Shown here piece by piece: positions 31,053 to 40,612 of a DNA stretch of 51,926 nucleotides. The DNA is taken from assembly GCA_023249105.1 (NCBI GenBank), contig JAHFDG010000024.1, positions 1 through 51,926 of the forward strand, given 5' to 3'. Numbering within the stretch: position 1 is the first letter of the stretch; each line of letters begins with the position of its first letter. Position numbers and translations under genes: made by a program. The notes beneath the pieces were generated by a model. The model was not told the origin of the DNA and searched no databases. It saw only the letters and a list, made by a program, of their open reading frames with translations. The stretch comes from Candidatus Methanoperedens sp. Lineage in GTDB: Archaea; Halobacteriota; Methanosarcinia; Methanosarcinales; Methanoperedenaceae.

Positions 31053-32384
31053 ATGGTTCCCATGAAGGATATTTTTGAAATAGCTCACAAGGCACTTTTA
31101 CTTACAAAAAAGGCAGGAGCAGATGAAGCCGAGATTTATTGCGTAAAAGGCAGGTCTGTCTCAATCGACATACACCGGGATGTAATCGACCTCGCCAAAG
31201 AAAGCATGGTTTCAGGCATCGGGATAAGGGCTATTGTCAAAGGCGCAGTGGGTTTTTCAAGTACAAATGATGAGCGGCGCATTGAGGAAGCCTGCGCTCT
31301 AGCGGTGAAATCCGCAAGAGTGAGGGGCAGCGACCCGCAGTGGTCAGGCCTTCCGCAAAAAAGCAAACCCGCCAAAGTTGCAGGCATTTTTGATAAGAAG
31401 GTTGCGGAGATTGAAATTGAAACATGCATGGATTATACTTCCATGATGATAGAAGGTGTAAAGTCCGTTCCTTCAGTTTCGCCCACTTCGGGGCATTTCT
31501 CATGCGGGAGTTCGACTAAACTTGTTTTGAACTCAAACGGCATTGAAATTGAGGAAGAGGATACGGCCATCCAGGCGACCGTGGATACTGCCACACAGGA
31601 TACTCCTCTTTCAACTGCTTCCGAGTTCGACATGTCGCGCAAGCTTGACATTGATTTTTATAAAATCGGGGAAAAAGCCTCCACTCTTGCATCGCGGTCA
31701 AGAAATGGAATAAGCACGCAAACGCGCGATACTGCCGTGCTTCTTGAGCCACTTGCTTTTGCTGATATTCTTGAAAATACGCTTGTAACTTCATTAAATG
31801 CGGATAATGTCCAGAAAGGGCGTTCATCGCTGGTCGGGAAAATCAATAGCAGTATTGCAGCGGAAGACCTGTCTATTATCGATGACGGGACACTTACCGG
31901 CGGCCTCGGGACATCTTCGTGCGACGACGAGGGCACGCCATCCCGGAAAATCGCTGTTGTGAATAAAGGTGTCCTGTCATCTTTCCTTTACGATTGCTAC
32001 ACTGCAGGAAAAGAAAAGAGAGAAAGCACTGGCAATGCGGTTCGCGGCTCTTATACCTCAACGCCCTCGATAGGAATACGCAACCTGATAATTGAACATC
32101 CTTCTTTTGATGTGATTGGCGAGACAAAAGACGGCGTTATTGTCAATACCGTAATCGGTGCGCATACCGCCAATCCCATTTCCGGGGATTTTTCTGTTGA
32201 GGCGAGAAATTCGTTTTTGGTAAAAGATGGCGAGATTGTTTCGCCCATCAGGTCTCTGATGATTTCCGGGAATATCTTCGAGCTGTTAAGGAATATCGAC
32301 GGTGTGGGAAAGGATGTAAGGAATGTGGGAAATGTGATTACGCCGACGGTAAGGATTTCAAAAATGCGGGTTATAGGGCAGTAA
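31053..32384 (+). CDS. pmbA: TldD/PmbA family metalloprotease subunit
   Basis: A 443-aa member of the TldD/TldE family. ADEAEIYCVKGRSVSIDIHR and VSGIGIRAIVKGAVGFSSTN are N-terminal hallmarks. C-terminal hallmarks are ISGDFSVEARNSFLVKDGEI and the glycine-rich STGNAVRGSYTSTPSIGIRN. It lacks the HExxxH of TldD, so it is the PmbA/TldE type. No tldD is adjacent here. It converges on the inositol-phosphate synthase gene with only 10 bp between the stops. Confidence 0.9.
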   Translation: MVPMKDIFEIAHKALLLTKKAGADEAEIYCVKGRSVSIDIHRDVIDLAKESMVSGIGIRAIVKGAVGFSSTNDERRIEEACALAVKSARVRGSDPQWSGLPQKSKPAKVAGIFDKKVAEIEIETCMDYTSMMIEGVKSVPSVSPTSGHFSCGSSTKLVLNSNGIEIEEEDTAIQATVDTATQDTPLSTASEFDMSRKLDIDFYKIGEKASTLASRSRNGISTQTRDTAVLLEPLAFADILENTLVTSLNADNVQKGRSSLVGKINSSIAAEDLSIIDDGTLTGGLGTSSCDDEGTPSRKIAVVNKGVLSSFLYDCYTAGKEKRESTGNAVRGSYTSTPSIGIRNLIIEHPSFDVIGETKDGVIVNTVIGAHTANPISGDFSVEARNSFLVKDGEIVSPIRSLMISGNIFELLRNIDGVGKDVRNVGNVITPTVRISKMRVIGQ

Positions 32385-32394
32385 ACTAAAATGT

Positions 32395-33459
32395 CTATCC
32401 CTTTATAAACTCCTCAAGCTCTTCCCGCGCCTCGCTATCACGCATCTGCTGCGGAGGGTGTTTCATGAAATAAGCCGATGCAGGCAATATCGGTCCCCCG
32501 ATGCCCCTGTCAAGCGCTATTTTCGCGACACGGATGGCATCCACGACCACGCCTGCGCTGTTCGGGCTGTCCTCTACCGAGAGTTTCAAATCAATATAAG
32601 CAGGGACATCCCCGAAGAGCTTGAAATCTATTTTCAGGTGGCATATCTTGTTATCATTCAGGCAGTCGATGCATCCGTTCGGGCCTGCATAAACATACGC
32701 ATCATACGGAATTTGTGAAGCAACCGATTCCGTCTTTGAGATTTTCTTGGATTTTAATCTTGACTGGTCGGTCATGTTCCGGAAATCGGTATTACCGCCG
32801 ATGTTCAATTGGTACGTGCTGTCGATTTTTGCGCCCCTGTCCACTATCATCTGGGTAAGGGCGCGGTGAACTATCGTGGCGCCGACAAGGCTTTTTATAT
32901 CGTCCCCGATTATCGGGAGTTTTGCTTTTTTGAATTTGTCAGCCCACTTCTTATCTGATGCGACAAATACAGGAATACAGTTTATGAACGCGCATCCTGC
33001 TTCAAGAGCCTGTGAAGCATACCATTTCACTGCCTCTTCTGAACCCACAGGCAAATAATTTATCAGTATGTCGGCTTTTGCCTTTTTAAGGACAGATGCT
33101 ACATCTACAGGTTTCTGTTTTTTGTCCACCTTGAAGTAATCCTTCATGTGAGGCGCAACGCCATCAAGCACCTCGCCCTTCAAAACTTCAACCCCGAGAT
33201 CCGGTACATCGGAGAATTTTTTAGTGCAATTGGGTTCTGAAAAAATAGCTTCTGACAAATCAGTTCCCACTTTACGCATGTCGATATCAAAAGCAGCAAC
33301 AGGTTTTATATCCGAGATAAGATATCCGCCAAGGGAATTGTGCATTAATCCCGGGACAAGTTCATCGGATTTTTTTACAGGGTCATAATATTCAAGACCC
33401 TGAATAAGAGATGAAGCGCAATTACCAATACCTGCGATTGCTATTCTAATGCCTGCCAT
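32395..33459 (-). CDS. ino1: myo-Inositol-1-phosphate synthase
   Basis: A 354-aa NAD-dependent enzyme making inositol phosphate from glucose 6-phosphate. It has the N-terminal Rossmann IAGIGNCASSLIQGLEYY, INYLPVGSEEAVKWYASQAL, the core QLNIGGNTDFRNM, and LKSKKISKTESV with catalytic lysines. DLKLSVEDSPNSAGVVVDAIR follows. Its product feeds archaetidylinositol lipids, and the phosphatidyltransferase gene 45 bp upstream fits that pathway. Confidence 0.94.
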   Translation of the reverse strand: MAGIRIAIAGIGNCASSLIQGLEYYDPVKKSDELVPGLMHNSLGGYLISDIKPVAAFDIDMRKVGTDLSEAIFSEPNCTKKFSDVPDLGVEVLKGEVLDGVAPHMKDYFKVDKKQKPVDVASVLKKAKADILINYLPVGSEEAVKWYASQALEAGCAFINCIPVFVASDKKWADKFKKAKLPIIGDDIKSLVGATIVHRALTQMIVDRGAKIDSTYQLNIGGNTDFRNMTDQSRLKSKKISKTESVASQIPYDAYVYAGPNGCIDCLNDNKICHLKIDFKLFGDVPAYIDLKLSVEDSPNSAGVVVDAIRVAKIALDRGIGGPILPASAYFMKHPPQQMRDSEAREELEEFIKG

Positions 33460-33504
33460 TTGTAATACCCTCTCAGTGATAACTGTAATCAGACTTAAAA
33501 GTTG

Positions 33505-34074
33505 TTATTTCAGTACCTTTCCGACATGTGCGATTCTCTGGAAAATTGTAATGAATGAAAGGATTGCCACTAAAAGAACCGCCCAATTGACAATGCCAAG
33601 AAAAGCGCCTGCGATTAAGATTATCATTCTTATTGGACGTTCGCCGATTCCAACGGATGCGCTTGCGCCTGCAGCTTCTGCCCGCGCCCTTGTGTAGCTC
33701 ACCATCAGCGACCCGAATAGCGCAAATATGCCGATAAACCAACCGGGAAATGGAGAAATGACAGCCAGGCCGCCGTAAATCGCCCCAATAATCACTGCGG
33801 CATCGCCAAACCTGTCGCACACGGAATCAAGAAAACCGCCGAATCTGGTTATTCTCTTGTTCTCGCGGGCGACAAGGCCGTCGAGAGAGTCAAAAAAACC
33901 GCTGGCAAGAAGAAAAGCGCCAGCCGGTAAAACCTCGCGCATTGCAAAAAAGAATCCCGCAACGAGGCTCAGGAAAAGACCGAAAAGTGTTAATGTGTTC
34001 GGATTTATTTCTGTTATTTTTTTTGCAAGAGGCTTTAAAGCATCCCTTATGAATTCCTTGATATTTTCAAGCAT
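33505..34074 (-). CDS. CDP-alcohol phosphatidyltransferase (archaetidylinositol-phosphate synthase)
   Basis: A 189-aa membrane enzyme. The signature D-x2-DG-x2-AR-x8-G-x3-D-x3-D is intact: SLDGLVARENKRITRFGGFL then DSVCDRFGD. It has about six TMs. Paired with ino1 it most probably transfers archaetidyl from CDP-archaeol to inositol phosphate. That substrate is inferred from the neighbour. It lies 53 bp downstream of trpA on the same strand. Confidence 0.9.
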   Translation of the reverse strand: MLENIKEFIRDALKPLAKKITEINPNTLTLFGLFLSLVAGFFFAMREVLPAGAFLLASGFFDSLDGLVARENKRITRFGGFLDSVCDRFGDAAVIIGAIYGGLAVISPFPGWFIGIFALFGSLMVSYTRARAEAAGASASVGIGERPIRMIILIAGAFLGIVNWAVLLVAILSFITIFQRIAHVGKVLK

Positions 34075-34127
34075 TGTTTTTTTATTGTTTCGGGATATGA
34101 TTAATATTGCTTTTGAATCGATTACTA

Positions 34128-34913
34128 TTATTTACCCGCCGCCCTTATCCCCTCTTTCAATTCCCTCGCCAGCGCCTCAAGCCTCTCAGGAACATCCTTC
34201 CCACTTGCAATAATATCCACAAACGCAGACCCAACGATTACCCCGTCCGCTCCCGTGCGTATGATTTCCGAAGCCTGTTTGCCGTTCGATATCCCGAATC
34301 CGACGGCTTTAGGCGTTGTGGTCTTCACCCTTTCAACCAGTTCACGCGTGGAAGCTGCGATATCCTTCCGCGCCCCTGTAACACCCATGCGCGCCACAAG
34401 ATAGACAAAACCCGTTCCCTCTGCCAGTATCCTTTTCATCCTCGATTCCGTGGTTGTGGGAGCCACAAGGAAAATGAGGTCGACATTGTATTGTTTGCAG
34501 AATCCTGCAAGTTCGCCCGATTCCTCAGCGGAAAGGTCGGGGACGATTATACCCGAAATTCCAAAAGATACGCAGTCTTTCACGAATTTTTCAAGGCCCC
34601 TTTTGAAAATAAGGTTGTAGTATGTCATTACCACAAGCGGGATATGGACTTTAAGGGAACCGACAATCTTAAAATAAATATCAGGCGTCATGCCGCCGTT
34701 GAGCGCGCGCTCAATCCCTGCCTGGATGGTGGGCCCGTCAGCAGTGGGGTCTGAGAAGGGAAGCCCGAGTTCAATAATATCGGCGCCGCCCCTTACAAGC
34801 GCGGTTACGTATTCTTTCGTCCCTTCTGGCGTGGGGTCACCGGCGCAGATGTAAGCGATTAATGCGCCTTCCCTTTTCTTCTTTAGCTCATTGAACTTAT
34901 CACTTATCTTCAT
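34128..34913 (-). CDS. trpA: Tryptophan synthase alpha chain
   Basis: A 261-aa TIM-barrel that cleaves indole-3-glycerol phosphate to indole. Catalytic Glu48 ([16 protein letters not shown]) and Asp59 are present. Phosphate-binding loops are FGISNGKQA and [10 protein letters not shown]. The start overlaps the trpB stop (ATGA). It is the last trp gene of the trpCBA unit. Confidence 0.96.
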   Translation of the reverse strand: MKISDKFNELKKKREGALIAYICAGDPTPEGTKEYVTALVRGGADIIELGLPFSDPTADGPTIQAGIERALNGGMTPDIYFKIVGSLKVHIPLVVMTYYNLIFKRGLEKFVKDCVSFGISGIIVPDLSAEESGELAGFCKQYNVDLIFLVAPTTTESRMKRILAEGTGFVYLVARMGVTGARKDIAASTRELVERVKTTTPKAVGFGISNGKQASEIIRTGADGVIVGSAFVDIIASGKDVPERLEALARELKEGIRAAGK

Positions 34914-36097
34914 TTTTTCATCCCCATCACGGTCTCAAGGTCTTTGTCGCCTCTTCCTGAAATATTAATTACAACTATATCACCGAGTTCCCCGGATGAT
35001 GCAGCCTTCTTGACATAAGCCAGGGCATGCGAAGATTCAAGCGCTGGTATTATGCCTTCAAGCCTGCACAGGTCATGGAACGCATCGAGCGCTTCGCTGT
35101 CCATGGAATTGCGCGGCTCAATTCTTCCGATATCAGCAAGATAAGCAAGTTCCGGGCCAACTCCTGCATAATCAAGACCCGCCGCTATCGAACTTGATTC
35201 GAGTATCTGCCCGTATTTATTCTGGAGAACCTTTGTATGCATCCCGTGAAGAATGCCCTCTTCACCTGTGCATAATGTCGCCGAGTGCAGCGCTTCCTTC
35301 TCTGTAACTTTCATACCGCTTCCCCCTGCTTCCACGGCGAACAGGTCAACATCATCCTCGATGAAAGGATAAAAAATCCCCATGGCATTGCTGCCCCCGC
35401 CTGTGCATGCCACAATGGAATCCGGGAACCTTCCCTCCTTTTCCATAATCTGTGTGCGGACTTCTTTTCCTATGACGCTCTGGAAATCCCTTACCATCAT
35501 GGGATAAGGGTGCGGGCCGACCACTGAGCCAATCATGTAATGTGTGGTCTCAACATTGGCCGCCCAGTCGCGCATTGCCTCATTGATAGCATCTTTCAAG
35601 GTCTGCGAGCCGCTTTTAACCGGTATGACCTTTGCGCCCATCAATTCCATCCTGTAAACATTCATGCGCTGGCGTACCGTATCCCTGGCGCCCATGTAAA
35701 CCTCGGTTTTAATGCCGAAAGCTGCCCCTGCCATTGCGCAGGCTGTGCCGTGCTGGCCTGCCCCCGTCTCTGCGATTATCCTTTTTTTCCCCATATATCT
35801 GGTGAGGAGTGCCTGCCCGAGAGTATTATTCAGTTTATGCGCACCGCCGTGGACAAGGTCTTCGCGCTTTAAGTAAATCCTGACGCCGTATTCTTTGCTG
35901 AGATGCTTTGCTAAATATAAAGGAGAAGGCCGTCCTGCAAAATCCCGCAAATAATAGTCCAGTTCCTTATTAAAAACAGGGTCGTCTTTGTATTTTTCAT
36001 ACTGCTCTGTCAATTCCTCAATGGCAGGCATCAATACCTCAGGTACGAACTGCCCGCCGTATTTGCCGAATTTGGTAAGTTTTAATTCCTGTTTCAT
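34910..36097 (-). CDS. trpB: Tryptophan synthase beta chain
   Basis: A 395-aa PLP enzyme joining indole and serine. The PLP lysine is Lys88 in [14 protein letters not shown], with [27 protein letters not shown] and the N-terminal [13 protein letters not shown]. It is the TrpB1 type that pairs with TrpA. It overlaps trpC and trpA by 4 bp each, so the three are translationally coupled. Confidence 0.97.
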   Translation of the reverse strand: MKQELKLTKFGKYGGQFVPEVLMPAIEELTEQYEKYKDDPVFNKELDYYLRDFAGRPSPLYLAKHLSKEYGVRIYLKREDLVHGGAHKLNNTLGQALLTRYMGKKRIIAETGAGQHGTACAMAGAAFGIKTEVYMGARDTVRQRMNVYRMELMGAKVIPVKSGSQTLKDAINEAMRDWAANVETTHYMIGSVVGPHPYPMMVRDFQSVIGKEVRTQIMEKEGRFPDSIVACTGGGSNAMGIFYPFIEDDVDLFAVEAGGSGMKVTEKEALHSATLCTGEEGILHGMHTKVLQNKYGQILESSSIAAGLDYAGVGPELAYLADIGRIEPRNSMDSEALDAFHDLCRLEGIIPALESSHALAYVKKAASSGELGDIVVINISGRGDKDLETVMGMKK

Positions 36098-36864
36098 ATC
36101 TTTTCCCTTTTTTCCAAGGCATGTACTAATTCGTATGTTTTATCGTAAATATTTCCCTGCATAATAGATGTTCCTACAAGAATAGCATCAGCTCCGGCGT
36201 CTATCATACGGACGGCATCTTCGCGGCTCGATATCCCGCTTTCGCTGATAATTGTCCTGCCGCTGATAAGCGGCGCCAGTTTTTCTGTTGTTGTTATGTC
36301 AACTTTCATTGTGGTAAGGTCCCGGTTATTAATACCTATGATATCGGCGGCTGTAGAAAGGGCATTATCAAGTTCTTTTTCGTTATGTACTTCGACGAGT
36401 GGTTCGCGGCCAGATGATAGAGTTTCATCCACGAAATCTCCAAGTTTATCGCCGAGAATCCCTGCTATCAACAGGAGCAAATCGCTTTCTACTTCATGAA
36501 TCTGGGCTTTATCTATGATAAAATCCTTCCTCAGCACAGGGATTTTTACGGCATTCCTGACAGTTTTCAGATTCCCCAGGCTTCCTTTGAAGAATTGTGG
36601 CTCTGTCAGCACTGATATCGCAGCCGCGCCGCCTGCTTCCATCTGCATCGCAATCCCGGCAGCCTCTTCCGGGGTAACATTCCTGATAAATCTTGTAGGA
36701 GATGACGGTTTCACTTCTGCGATTATCGGAATCCGGTTTTTTTGCTTTATAGCTTTCAGGCTTTCGCTGAAATTCCGCGCGGATATATTCGCTTTTTGAT
36801 AATCCGTGATAAGCGGGATTCTCTTTTTTGTTGATTCCAGTATTTCATTGATTATGGGGTGCAT
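36094..36864 (-). CDS. trpC: Indole-3-glycerol-phosphate synthase
   Basis: A 256-aa TIM-barrel. [20 protein letters not shown] holds the catalytic Glu and Lys. [47 protein letters not shown] and [10 protein letters not shown] complete the site. It is the first gene of trpCBA. A TATA box and four phased TGTACA-like boxes lie directly upstream. trpD, trpE, trpG and trpF are not in the window. Confidence 0.96.
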   Translation of the reverse strand: MHPIINEILESTKKRIPLITDYQKANISARNFSESLKAIKQKNRIPIIAEVKPSSPTRFIRNVTPEEAAGIAMQMEAGGAAAISVLTEPQFFKGSLGNLKTVRNAVKIPVLRKDFIIDKAQIHEVESDLLLLIAGILGDKLGDFVDETLSSGREPLVEVHNEKELDNALSTAADIIGINNRDLTTMKVDITTTEKLAPLISGRTIISESGISSREDAVRMIDAGADAILVGTSIMQGNIYDKTYELVHALEKREKI

Positions 36865-36882
36865 AAATATTCTAAATCAAAT

Positions 36883-36930
36883 TGTACATTTTAGTACATT
36901 GATGTACAATCATGTTCATTATATATAAGC
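36883..36930 (-). promoter_or_regulatory. trp promoter with four phased TGTACA-like boxes
   Basis: On minus, CTTATATATAA (36919-36929) looks like the TATA box. Boxes TGTACA (36883), AGTACA (36893), TGTACA (36903) and TGTTCA (36913) start exactly 10 bp apart between the TATA box and trpC. In Methanothermobacter the regulator TrpY binds TGTACA boxes at trp promoters, so this is very probably a tryptophan-controlled operator of the same type. Confidence 0.75.
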
Positions 36931-36966
36931 ATTGTGGGAATTCTCATAAAAATTCTTACAATGAAT

Positions 36967-37602
36967 TCATTGCGCCGTCTTCACAATCGTATTGAAATGA
37001 TTGAGTCTTTTTATCCATTTATCATCGCTCTTGATTTCATTATGGCATTTCAAGCAAAAGTCAGACGAGTCCAGATGGCACTTTATACAATCCACATTTC
37101 TTTCGCGGTGTATTACAATAAGATTACCATTGCTTGGTTTTAGCGGGTCAGGGTAATCATGGCATTCAGCGCATGATATGGTACCATCGCGAAATACGGG
37201 CTTCTGCGGGGATACCGACCCATGACATCTTTCACAGGTCACGTTTTTATCTATCGGGCTCATTGGATGGACATTATGGTCAATCGTATGGCATTCGAGG
37301 CAATAAGCACCCCCTTCCACATGCTGTTTCACCTGGTATGCCTGGGGATACATTTTCTTTCCTGAAAGATGGCATCCTTCACAAATGTTTTTTCCATTTG
37401 AAACCAGCCTTGTAAGGTTCGAGACCATGTTGTCACCATCGACCTGTTTGTCGCCATTTATTTGCACATTATTGGAGTATCTTGATGTTTTATCGGATTT
37501 AATATTGAGTTGCTTATCATGCGAATAAACAGAGAATAGTATGCCAACGGCAAGTCCGAATACCACCAGAACAACCAGGGTGATAATAATCTCCGCCTTC
37601 AT
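36967..37602 (-). CDS. Membrane-anchored hexaheme cytochrome c
   Basis: A 211-aa protein with one N-terminal TM (IIITLVVLVVFGLAVGILF) and six CxxCH heme sites at Cys74, 101, 123, 144, 172 and 183. Extra His in between (for example His94, 106, 109, 112) could be distal ligands. The last two sites are only six residues apart (CIKCHLDSSDFCLKCH), so those hemes must be close together. It is the last gene of the four-gene operon, 2 bp after the secreted-domain gene. It is likely an electron carrier on the outer face of the membrane. It needs the CcmF system encoded elsewhere in this window. Confidence 0.9.
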   Translation of the reverse strand: MKAEIIITLVVLVVFGLAVGILFSVYSHDKQLNIKSDKTSRYSNNVQINGDKQVDGDNMVSNLTRLVSNGKNICEGCHLSGKKMYPQAYQVKQHVEGGAYCLECHTIDHNVHPMSPIDKNVTCERCHGSVSPQKPVFRDGTISCAECHDYPDPLKPSNGNLIVIHRERNVDCIKCHLDSSDFCLKCHNEIKSDDKWIKRLNHFNTIVKTAQ

Positions 37603-37604
37603 AA

Positions 37605-39341
37605 TTACCTGTTGATAACGTGCAGCGCAAGCATTAAAATAATTGCAATAATTAACATGATTATCGGGACAGCGCCTTCAAGCCAGGGAACCTTCTCGTC
37701 TATGATGTCAAGCAAACTCTTGGGGATGGGTGTGGCAGTGGGAGCCGGGGAAATACCCGCCTCGCCCCGGGCCGCGGCAGCCTCAGCTAAGACCTGGGAT
37801 GGGTCAATGACCGTGATTTTATTGCCCGGTATCACACCGAACGACCCTTCATAATCCTTTTTCCAGAAAGTAATTATGGGTGATGGCAATTCCAGCTCTC
37901 CTGGTTTATCAACAGATAAATAATAATTGAAAGAAACAGGTGCGGACTTGGGGTACAAATAACCACTGAAAGTCGTGGTTCCTGAAATGAATGTGGCATT
38001 TTTCGGAAGGATGTCCGTTGCATTTAATCCCACAGGGAAGTCACCTATATTCTCCAATGTCGTTATTACATTCAGGCTTTCATTTAACTTTGGACTGGTT
38101 TTATCAGTTTTCCTGGTCACTACCACATAAACACCATATACTCTCGTTGCAGGTGTGTTTGAAGAAACTTTCCTGGCGACTCCCCACTCATTCCACTGCG
38201 CAACCGCGGCAGGCGCTGTAAAACTCCCTATTTTCCGGGCGGTTAGATGATATTCAAAATCCTTCGATTCACTTGAGTTAAGATCAAAAACCCACTGCAA
38301 TGTTTTACCATCTATTAATTTAAAATCTTTTGTTGGGGCTATGGAATCGCTTATTAAACTGAAATCATTCATTACGGTATCTGTGATAGTCATCGATTTT
38401 AATGAATAGCTTTGCGTATTCACAATATATAAATTTACAACAGTCTCTTTACCAAGAGCGAAGAATTTATCGATTACCCCATAAGACCTGTCTCCAAGAA
38501 TCGAATACTGGCTAATCGATTTCTTTAAACTGAAAGTAGGGGTGAGCGAGACGGTTTTAGATGTCTTTGCAGAATAAAGATTACCGCTTGAATCCTTATA
38601 ATAACTCTGCACTGAAATCGTAAAGGATGTTTTATTTGGCGGAATAGGTGATGTTACGGATAGGTTAAATAAATATGAATTCCCTTTCAAAAGCGGGGTA
38701 TTCCATCCTCTGGTCACTATACCCTTCTTTGGATTATATGTTAATGTATTATCTGCCAATTGCTTATCACTGGCAGGTTTTAAGCCGTCTAAATTTATTG
38801 TGACATTGCCCTCTGAAAGATCTGCATCCCCAGTATTCTTAATTTCAATATTCATATCTGATGTTTTACCCAGACTTCCATCCCAGTTGGGTTCCAGAAC
38901 AAGCTCCAATACAGGTTTTTTTTTGGCGATGTCCTTTGAAACCGCAATACTGATTGTGGCCTGGGGGCAGCATGGGAATGTGCCAACGTTAATCGGGGGA
39001 GTTGCTGTCATTTCATATTTTGAAATATCTCCCATGGTGATCAGGATACCCTGGAAAACAGTGCTATTTTCTGAAAAATCCAAAACTAAGTTTTCACCAT
39101 TGTTGGATAGTATCCCATTCTGGGCCACGCCTTTCCTGGTAACGGATATTACAGCATTTCCTTTCCAGTCAAAATCAAAAACCCGAATAACATAATCGCC
39201 TTTGATGGCCGTGGGATTCGTCCATGTCAGGGTATATGAAGTGCCGGATTCCCACTCAACGTCCTTACCGTTTATTGTTTCAGCCGCGCAAACGATGGGC
39301 CATAATAATAGAAAGATGATTAAGATAATGAATCTTTTCAA
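37605..39341 (-). CDS. Large secreted, C-terminally anchored beta-domain protein (S-layer/DUF11-like)
   Basis: I choose TTG 39339-39341, preceded by GGAGGAG; it overlaps the upstream TGA by 3 bp and gives a proper signal peptide (KRFIILIIFLLLWPIVCAAE). The 578-aa product has an N-terminal module (VEWESGTSYTLTWTNP ... VIRVFDFDWKGNAVISVTR) resembling archaeal S-layer-associated domains. Several immunoglobulin-like CARDB/DUF11 repeats follow (DMNIEIKNTGDADLSEGNVT; DKTSPKLNESLNVITTLENI), then a C-terminal TM (IIMLIIAIILMLALHVI). It is exposed outside the cell. A role as scaffold for the hexaheme cytochrome is inferred from the operon. Confidence 0.8.
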   Translation of the reverse strand: MKRFIILIIFLLLWPIVCAAETINGKDVEWESGTSYTLTWTNPTAIKGDYVIRVFDFDWKGNAVISVTRKGVAQNGILSNNGENLVLDFSENSTVFQGILITMGDISKYEMTATPPINVGTFPCCPQATISIAVSKDIAKKKPVLELVLEPNWDGSLGKTSDMNIEIKNTGDADLSEGNVTINLDGLKPASDKQLADNTLTYNPKKGIVTRGWNTPLLKGNSYLFNLSVTSPIPPNKTSFTISVQSYYKDSSGNLYSAKTSKTVSLTPTFSLKKSISQYSILGDRSYGVIDKFFALGKETVVNLYIVNTQSYSLKSMTITDTVMNDFSLISDSIAPTKDFKLIDGKTLQWVFDLNSSESKDFEYHLTARKIGSFTAPAAVAQWNEWGVARKVSSNTPATRVYGVYVVVTRKTDKTSPKLNESLNVITTLENIGDFPVGLNATDILPKNATFISGTTTFSGYLYPKSAPVSFNYYLSVDKPGELELPSPIITFWKKDYEGSFGVIPGNKITVIDPSQVLAEAAAARGEAGISPAPTATPIPKSLLDIIDEKVPWLEGAVPIIMLIIAIILMLALHVINR

Positions 39342-40609
39342 TACTGGCTCCTCCGGACTTTCAACAATATCCTGAAACCCAAGCCGAGGAAAAGCATACC
39401 TGTGAGGGTCAAAGCATAGGAATACAGGGGTTTCCACGTAAACTCATTCAAGCCAAAGTTTGTCCATGTGATATTGGGTATTAAATTGTGTTCAATGGAA
39501 AAACCAAACCAGGCTGAAGCGAATAGGACAATCGACCCGATTACCATTGAAATTCCAAGATGATATAAATTAATTTTAAAAGGCATTTTCAATTCAATAC
39601 GGGGCATTGAAATCCTGGGTTTTGCCGGTTCTTCCACAGGTTTTTCTTTAAGTTTCTTTTTAAATTCCGCCAGGGCTATATGAAGGTCAAGAGGAAGCAC
39701 GCCCCGTACCATATTGGAACACCATGAATAATATACGAAAACATAAAAGACGAGCCCGAGGAACAATGAGCCGAACATCTGGTAATCACGCAGATAGGCG
39801 TTCATGATAATCGTATACACTGGAAGTACTAAAATCGGACCAAATACCCACATCCATACTGATTCCACATTCCAGAGCTTGAATTCAGCAGTTATTACTG
39901 CCCACCAGATAATATACACTATGGTAACTGCATATGGAATATATTCCAGCGGGTATTGCAGCATAAATAAAAATGTGGCAAGTGTGATATTGATTAATAC
40001 GACGTATTTAATGTACATTGAAGTCTGGGCGGGCGCCGCTTCCAGGGGAATTTGCCGGGTTACCGTCTCTTTGGCCTTTCCTATTTTTTCAAGATTCAAA
40101 TTCATCATTTCCAGTTGGGAATGAACATCGGTCAGTCCTACCTGGACATCTGCCACATCACGCAATACAGGCTCGAGGCGCTTATATACCACTTCATCGA
40201 ATGTATCGTCTGCTATGTGTTCAAGATGCGTCTCTTTTTTAAGTACTAAAAAAGCGCCAGCGAGGCTTCCGATTCCAAGGATGAAATATAGCAAATTCAT
40301 CAGGAAATTTATGGGTTCAAAAGAGGTGACAATATTATAGACAAGAGGGAAAAATGATGTGACAAGCAGATATAAAGAGGTAAGAATCATGCTTATTACG
40401 ACTATATATTCACCGGGTGAGAGGTGCCTGACCTTCTTATCCTGTCCATGAACCGGGTGTGAAACCTGGCTTCTTACGGATTCAGGTGCCCCAAGCAGGC
40501 TATTCAAATCCAGTTTCTTACTTACATAAGCTTCTTCTTTTTTTAATAATGAGTCGATATTTATTCTTTTGCTTGAATAGCGTGCATTATCTTTTTCCAT
40601 TGCTGGCAT
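39338..40609 (-). CDS. Polytopic membrane protein with cytoplasmic coiled coil, 423 aa
   Basis: Residues 1-65 are hydrophilic, with a repeated RINIDSLLKKEEAYVSKKLD / LNSLLGAP motif. Two TMs follow (VVISMILTSLYLLVTSFFPL; LMNLLYFILGIGSLAGAFLV), then a coiled-coil-like stretch (about 130-180), four further TMs, a charged linker (EFKKKLKEKPVEEP) and two last TMs. It ends in KVRRSQY. No family is recognised. It is 3 bp after the AAA+ gene and overlaps the next gene, so it is an obligatory partner candidate of the ATPase. Confidence 0.7.
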   Translation of the reverse strand: MPAMEKDNARYSSKRINIDSLLKKEEAYVSKKLDLNSLLGAPESVRSQVSHPVHGQDKKVRHLSPGEYIVVISMILTSLYLLVTSFFPLVYNIVTSFEPINFLMNLLYFILGIGSLAGAFLVLKKETHLEHIADDTFDEVVYKRLEPVLRDVADVQVGLTDVHSQLEMMNLNLEKIGKAKETVTRQIPLEAAPAQTSMYIKYVVLINITLATFLFMLQYPLEYIPYAVTIVYIIWWAVITAEFKLWNVESVWMWVFGPILVLPVYTIIMNAYLRDYQMFGSLFLGLVFYVFVYYSWCSNMVRGVLPLDLHIALAEFKKKLKEKPVEEPAKPRISMPRIELKMPFKINLYHLGISMVIGSIVLFASAWFGFSIEHNLIPNITWTNFGLNEFTWKPLYSYALTLTGMLFLGLGFRILLKVRRSQY

Positions 40610-40612
40610 CTT

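Noticed and set aside
34128-36864. Complete tryptophan operon
   Set aside because: Only trpC, trpB and trpA are present; the upstream genes are cytochrome-related, so trpDEFG lie elsewhere.
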